From an uncultured Clostridium sp. (GTDB taxonomy: Bacteria; Bacillota; Clostridia; TANB77; CAG-508): a stretch of 18,102 nucleotides of DNA. Both the position numbers and the translations under genes were made by a program. Numbering within the stretch: position 1 is the first letter of the stretch; each line of letters starts with the position of its first letter. The notes below the pieces were generated by a model. It saw nothing but the letters and a program-made list of their open reading frames with translations, had not been told where the DNA came from and ran no database searches. Positions 15,951 to 18,102 of this stretch are shown here, piece after piece. The stretch spans positions 1 to 18,102 of the forward strand of contig USOM01000002.1 of NCBI GenBank assembly GCA_900556345.1. The letters are read 5' to 3'.

Positions 15951-15979
15951 TATTGAGAAAAGTGTTGATTTTTTCAATA
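15951..15979 (+). terminator. Weak terminator-like hairpin after the pseudouridine synthase
   Basis: TATTGAGAAAA (15951-15961) pairs with TTTTTTCAATA (15969-15979) with one G-U; the tail AATTTTAG is only moderately T-rich. It overlaps the -35 box of the next promoter. Confidence 0.35.
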
Positions 15980-15993
15980 AATTTTAGTATAAT
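15965..15993 (+). promoter_or_regulatory. Promoter of the putative antitoxin RNA
   Basis: TTGATT (15965-15970), 17-base spacer, TATAAT (15988-15993). Transcription would start near 16000 and no convincing ORF follows before the terminator at 16069-16100, as expected for a small RNA gene. Confidence 0.75.
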
Positions 15994-16033
15994 GTTAATG
16001 AGAATGAAGAGAGAATTTGTTCCTCTTTAATTC

Positions 16034-16059
16034 AAAATAATTTATGTATTGACCCATAA
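16034..16059. repeat. Direct repeat DR1, inside the antisense RNA
   Basis: Contains TTTATGTATT then CCCATAA, matching DR2 at 16157-16183 with two substitutions and one 1-base gap, offset about 123 bases. The pair plays the part of DRa/DRb in the pAD1 par locus. Confidence 0.75.
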
Positions 16060-16068
16060 AGGGAATAA

Positions 16069-16100
16069 AAAAGACTAGAGTCGGCAAACTCTAGTCTTTT
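16069..16100. terminator. Shared bidirectional terminator of the two-RNA locus
   Basis: AAAAGACTAGAGT (16069-16081) and ACTCTAGTCTTTT (16088-16100) form a perfect 13-bp stem with a 6-base loop. The + strand RNA ends in TTTT and the - strand RNA ends in a run of six T, so both converging transcripts stop here and overlap over the hairpin. Confidence 0.85.
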
Positions 16101-16103
16101 GCT

Positions 16104-16181
16104 TTAGTCGAATTTCTCAAGTATTTTAAGTATAAGTACTAAAACAATAACTTTTAAAAATAATTTTATGTATTTCCCCAT
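16104..16181 (-). CDS. Putative type I toxin: 25-residue hydrophobic peptide
   Basis: Starts MGKYIK, continues with the hydrophobic stretch LFLKVIVLVLILKIL and ends EKFD: one membrane helix with basic N-flank and charged tail, as in membrane-acting type I toxins. The ribosome binding site AAAGGAGGTGA (16197-16187) is an 11-base match to the anti-Shine-Dalgarno and lies 5 bases before ATG, so translation should be very efficient unless repressed. A dedicated promoter (16245-16217) and the terminator at 16069-16100 give an mRNA of about 140 nt. The stop codon is 3 bases from that terminator. It is not Fst by sequence: it is shorter and lacks Fst's proline. I do not recognise the peptide. It could instead be a small membrane regulator. 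Confidence 0.65.
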   Translation of the reverse strand: MGKYIKLFLKVIVLVLILKILEKFD

Positions 16182-16183
16182 AA
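16157..16183. repeat. Direct repeat DR2, over the peptide start codon
   Basis: On the + strand it reads AAAATAATTTTATG, TATT, TC, CCCATAA. The CAT of the - strand start codon (16179-16181) is inside it. It matches DR1 at 16034-16059. Transcribed from opposite strands, the two repeats give complementary RNA segments. Confidence 0.75.
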
Positions 16184-16190
16184 GTTTCAC

Positions 16191-16202
16191 CTCCTTTCGG
16201 AG
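16191..16202 (-). promoter_or_regulatory. GAAA-tetraloop hairpin sequestering the toxin ribosome binding site
   Basis: The peptide mRNA reads CTCC GAAA GGAG: a 4-bp G-C-rich stem capped by a stable GNRA loop whose right arm is the core of the Shine-Dalgarno. This parallels the RBS-sequestering leader helix of the Fst mRNA. Confidence 0.5.
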
Positions 16203-16216
16203 TTGGGAATGGACAT

Positions 16217-16245
16217 ATTATACAGCAAAAAAATATATCAGACAA
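16217..16245 (-). promoter_or_regulatory. Promoter of the toxin-like peptide
   Basis: On the - strand TTGTCT (16245-16240), 17-base spacer, TATAAT (16222-16217); start near 16210, leader about 28 nt. It diverges from the mraZ promoter at 16295. Confidence 0.7.
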
Positions 16246-16294
16246 TGTTCAAAGAAAAAAATATTAAAAAAAATAAATTTTTTTCGAAAAACAC

Positions 16295-16323
16295 TTGCAA
16301 AATAAGAAGAAGTGTATTAGAAT
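16295..16323 (+). promoter_or_regulatory. mraZ promoter
   Basis: TTGCAA (16295-16300), 17-base spacer, TAGAAT (16318-16323). The predicted start near 16330 is at the first MraZ box, so bound MraZ would overlap the initiation region. Confidence 0.7.
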
Positions 16324-16330
16324 TTAATCG

Positions 16331-16360
16331 AAGTGGAAAAAAGTGGTACAAAGTGGGGTG
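16331..16360 (+). promoter_or_regulatory. Triple MraZ box
   Basis: Three AAGTGG repeats (16331, 16341, 16351) at exactly 10-base spacing, one helical turn apart. This is the tandem G-rich repeat arrangement known to be bound by MraZ upstream of its own gene. The third copy (AAGTGGGGTG) merges with the mraZ ribosome binding site, so binding could affect promoter and leader together. Confidence 0.85.
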
Positions 16361-16370
16361 AAATTTAACT

Positions 16371-16796
16371 ATGTTAATGGGTGAATACGAACATACCTTA
16401 GACGCAAAAGGCAGAATATCAATGCCTGCAAAGCTAAGAAAAGATATGGGAGACACATTTATACTAACAAAAGGTTTAGATGGATGTTTATTTGCTTTTT
16501 CACAAGAAGAATGGTTGAATTTTGAAACAAAACTAAAAGGATTACCACTATCAGACAAAAATGCGAGAAACTTCGTAAGATTTTTCTTAGCAGGAGCCAC
16601 AGAATGCGAAATAGATAAACAAGGAAGATTTTTAATACCAATGAATTTAAGAACATCAGCAAATTTAGAAAAAGAAGCTGTAATTATTGGAGTTGGAACA
16701 AGACTAGAAATTTGGAACAAATCTATTTGGCAATCAAAAGATGAAGAAATATCTGCAGAAGAAATTGCAGAAAATATGACAATGTTAGGTATATAA
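16371..16796 (+). CDS. mraZ: Transcriptional regulator MraZ
   Basis: DNA-binding regulator of the division and cell wall (dcw) cluster; forms oligomeric rings. The 141-residue product holds two AbrB/SpoVT-like halves, each with the DxxGR signature: DAKGR at 11-15 in GEYEHTLDAKGRISMPAKLR and DKQGR at 82-86 in ECEIDKQGRFLIPMNLR. The ATG follows GGGGTG at 16355-16360 by about 10 bases. The triple box upstream indicates autoregulation. rsmH follows, as usual, but after an unusually long 425-base spacer. Confidence 0.96.
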   Translation: MLMGEYEHTLDAKGRISMPAKLRKDMGDTFILTKGLDGCLFAFSQEEWLNFETKLKGLPLSDKNARNFVRFFLAGATECEIDKQGRFLIPMNLRTSANLEKEAVIIGVGTRLEIWNKSIWQSKDEEISAEEIAENMTMLGI

Positions 16797-17124
16797 TCTT
16801 TTCATAACGAAAAGTTTATATAAAAATCAAGAACTGAAATTTTTCAGGGAATTGATTATGTTAAGAACACAAAAGAAAAAAATACAAAAGAAAAAATTGC
16901 TTAAGAAAAGCCCTAAAAATACAAAAGATAAATAAAATCTACTAAAGTAAATTTTACAAAAGAAATCCCTATTTCACACAAAAGATAAAATTTAAACCAA
17001 AGAAAAATTATACAAAAGCGAAAAATACCAAAGTCAAAGTAAAACAAAAGAATATGTACAAACCTAAGAAAAAAATACGTAGGAAAAAAGTACATAAGAT
17101 TTATATTGTACATAAGAATCAAAA

Positions 17125-17166
17125 TAAGCAGCTGGTATTTTTCTTAAGAGTAATACTAGCTGCTTA
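17125..17166 (+). promoter_or_regulatory. 15-bp stem-loop in the rsmH leader
   Basis: TAAGCAGCTGGTATT (17125-17139) pairs with AATACTAGCTGCTTA (17152-17166), one G-U, around a 12-base loop holding the palindrome TCTTAAGA. No T run follows on the + strand, so it is not an ordinary terminator. It could be an mRNA stabiliser, a processing site or a protein target. Confidence 0.55.
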
Positions 17167-17192
17167 AAACATATAAATCCTAGAAAGGAGAT

Positions 17193-17212
17193 ACTTATTT
17201 ATAAAAATAAGT
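17193..17212 (+). promoter_or_regulatory. Hairpin between the rsmH Shine-Dalgarno and start codon
   Basis: ACTTATTT, loop ATAA, AAATAAGT: a perfect 8-bp stem. AAAGGAG (17184-17190) is 31 bases from GTG 17222, too far to act in a linear mRNA. With the 20-base hairpin folded out the gap is 11 bases. Confidence 0.5.
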
Positions 17213-17221
17213 TAATTAATT

Positions 17222-18035
17222 GTGGAATTTAAACATAAGCCAGTATTATTAAATGAATGTATAGAAGGATTAAATATAAAACCAGATGGAATATATGTTG
17301 ACGGAACTCTTGGGGGTGCAGGACATAGCAAAGAAATTCTAAAAAGGTTAGATAAAAATAAAGGAATATTAATAGGAATAGATAGAGATGAAGAAGCTCT
17401 GCAAGCTGCAAAACAAAATCTATTAGAATATGAAAATGTAAAATATGTGCACGGAAATCACGACAATATAAAAGAAATACTAGAAAGCCTAAAAATAGAT
17501 AAAGTTGACGGAATTTTATTAGATTTAGGTGTATCGTCATATCAATTAGATGAAAGAAACCGTGGATTTAGTTACTTAGGTTCAAATGAACTTGATATGA
17601 GAATGGACAAAAGCCAAAGATTAACAGCAATGGAAGTTGTAAACAACTATAAAGAAGAACATTTGGCTAATATAATATATGAATATGGAGAAGAAAGGTT
17701 TTCTAGAAATATAGCAAGAAACATTTGCATAGAAAGAAGAAAGAAAAAAATTGAAACAACAGATGAGCTTGTGAAAATAATAGAAAAATCAATTCCAAGA
17801 CTAAATCCAAAAGAGGGACATCCAGCAAAAAGAACCTTCCAAGCAATAAGAATAGAAGTAAATAATGAAATAAAACCGCTAGAAGACACAATAAAGAATT
17901 CAATAGATGTATTAAAACAGGGAGGAAGGCTTTGTGTAATAACATTCCATTCATTAGAAGACAGAGCTGTAAAGCAAGCAATGAATAGAGCAAAAGGAAT
18001 GTGTACATGTCCAAAAGACATCCCATATTGTGTAT
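17222..18035 (+). CDS. rsmH: 16S rRNA (cytosine(1402)-N4)-methyltransferase, 3'-truncated
   Basis: Methylates N4 of C1402 in 16S rRNA. From GTG 17222 the protein begins VEFKHKPVLLNECIEGL and shows the SAM motif YVDGTLGGAGHS (25-36), IGIDRDEEAL (51-60), ILLDLGVSSYQLDERNRGFSY (98-118) and DMRMD (125-129). Further blocks are GHPAKRTFQAIRIEVN and LCVITFHSLEDR, then CTCPKDIPYC at the cut. About 271 of an expected 310 or so residues are present. GTG is the only reasonable start: an in-frame TAA lies 9 bases upstream. Genuine sequence ends at about 18035; the frame stays open through the adapter to the window end, adding 22 false residues. Confidence 0.93.
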
Positions 18036-18102
18036 CTGTCTCTTATAACATCTCCGAGCCCACGAGACAGGCAGAAATCTCGTATGCCGTCTTCTGCTTG
18101 AA
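18036..18102. other. Sequencing adapter contamination (Illumina Nextera i7 side)
   Basis: CTGTCTCTTATAACATCT (18036-18053) is the Nextera mosaic end with one base missing, followed by CCGAGCCCACGAGAC, the 8-base index AGGCAGAA (18069-18076), and ATCTCGTATGCC / GTCTTCTGCTTG, the P7 tail, plus AA. This order is exactly that of read-through off a short insert. It is not part of the genome. Confidence 0.98.

Larger units (their letters stand above)
16000..16100 (+). ncRNA. Putative antisense RNA (RNAII-like antitoxin)
   Basis: About 100 nt, defined by the promoter at 15965-15993 and the terminator at 16069-16100. It can form a 5' hairpin (GAAT..AAGAG with CTCTT..ATTC, 16002-16033) and a short TTTATG/CATAAA hairpin (16041-16060) ahead of the terminator. 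Bases 16034-16059 repeat 16157-16183 with 24 of 27 columns identical. That second copy spans the start codon of the peptide gene transcribed from the other strand, so this RNA is complementary to the peptide mRNA from about -2 to +25. The terminator stems add a second complementary stretch. Inferred role: blocks peptide translation. Confidence 0.6.
16797..17221 (+). other. A-rich mraZ-rsmH spacer with Lys-rich micro-ORFs
   Basis: 425 bases with no gene I can support. It starts with a weak hairpin CTTTTC/GAAAAG and a second, AATCAA..CTGAAA / TTTCAG..TTGATT. ATG 16858 (AGGGA 7 bases upstream) opens a 25-codon ORF, half lysine (TQKKKIQKKKLLKKSPK). Frame 2 is open from 16946 to the stop at 17165, also Lys-rich (KPKKKIRRKKVHK), with its only ATG at 17054 and no ribosome binding site. 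ACAAAAG occurs seven times between 16869 and 17050. GTACATAAGA occurs twice (17090, 17108). The spacer may be a leader RNA or a decayed gene. Confidence 0.5.

Noticed and set aside
16238..16720. 160-codon - strand ORF opposite mraZ
   Set aside because: It overlaps mraZ and its operator entirely and shows no family features.
16869..17050. ACAAAAG motifs as a CRISPR array
   Set aside because: Units are only 7 bases, spacing is irregular (15 to 37 bases) and there are no conserved longer repeats.
17054..17167. 37-residue Lys-rich ORF before rsmH as a gene
   Set aside because: No ribosome binding site, low-complexity composition, and it overlaps the 15-bp leader hairpin.

Overview
The window is A+T-rich chromosomal DNA with Firmicutes-type signals: strong AAGGAGG Shine-Dalgarno sites, TTGACA/TATAAT promoters, a dapF/dapL diaminopimelate route, an IF2 with a long disordered N-terminal region, and an mraZ-rsmH division cluster with upstream MraZ boxes. 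A low-GC member of the Clostridia, possibly gut-associated, is the best guess; the species cannot be named from the sequence.

Layout on the + strand. (1) 3-5178: translation and RNA maintenance genes infB (5' end outside the window), rbfA, an nrnA-type DHH phosphoesterase and truB. Gaps between them carry palindromic GGGACCG/CGGTCCC repeats. (2) 5183-8100: an accessory island. It holds a compositionally foreign 156-codon gene of unknown function on the - strand with a textbook promoter and terminator, then an intact IS1634-type insertion sequence (14-bp perfect terminal repeats, 5987-7930), then a short transcript remnant. (3) 8189-11341: dapF, a small unknown gene, dapL and ruvA. (4) 11465-14337: tgt, a membrane-anchored WG-repeat protein and a small single-pass membrane protein. 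(5) 14408-15935: a COG1092-like SAM methyltransferase and an RluA-type pseudouridine synthase whose frame is broken by one extra base. (6) 15951-16245: a compact two-RNA locus. (7) 16295-18035: MraZ-box promoter, mraZ, an A-rich spacer and rsmH, cut by the end of the insert.

The most interesting item is locus 6. Two promoters face each other over about 250 bp and drive RNAs that converge on one bidirectional terminator. The - strand RNA encodes a 25-residue hydrophobic peptide behind an ideal Shine-Dalgarno site that can fold into a CTCC-GAAA-GGAG hairpin. The + strand RNA has no convincing ORF but carries a direct repeat (24 of 27 columns identical) of the region around the peptide start codon. 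Because the two copies are transcribed in opposite directions, the RNAs are complementary there. This is the architecture of the plasmid pAD1 par (Fst/RNAI-RNAII) type I toxin-antitoxin system, with a peptide I do not recognise.

The last 67 bases (18036-18102) are not biological. They match the Illumina Nextera read-through adapter: mosaic end with one base missing, an 8-base index, then the P7 tail. The rsmH frame happens to stay open through it, so a gene caller would add a false C-terminus. This also makes a sequencing or assembly error a live explanation for the single-base frameshift in the pseudouridine synthase gene.
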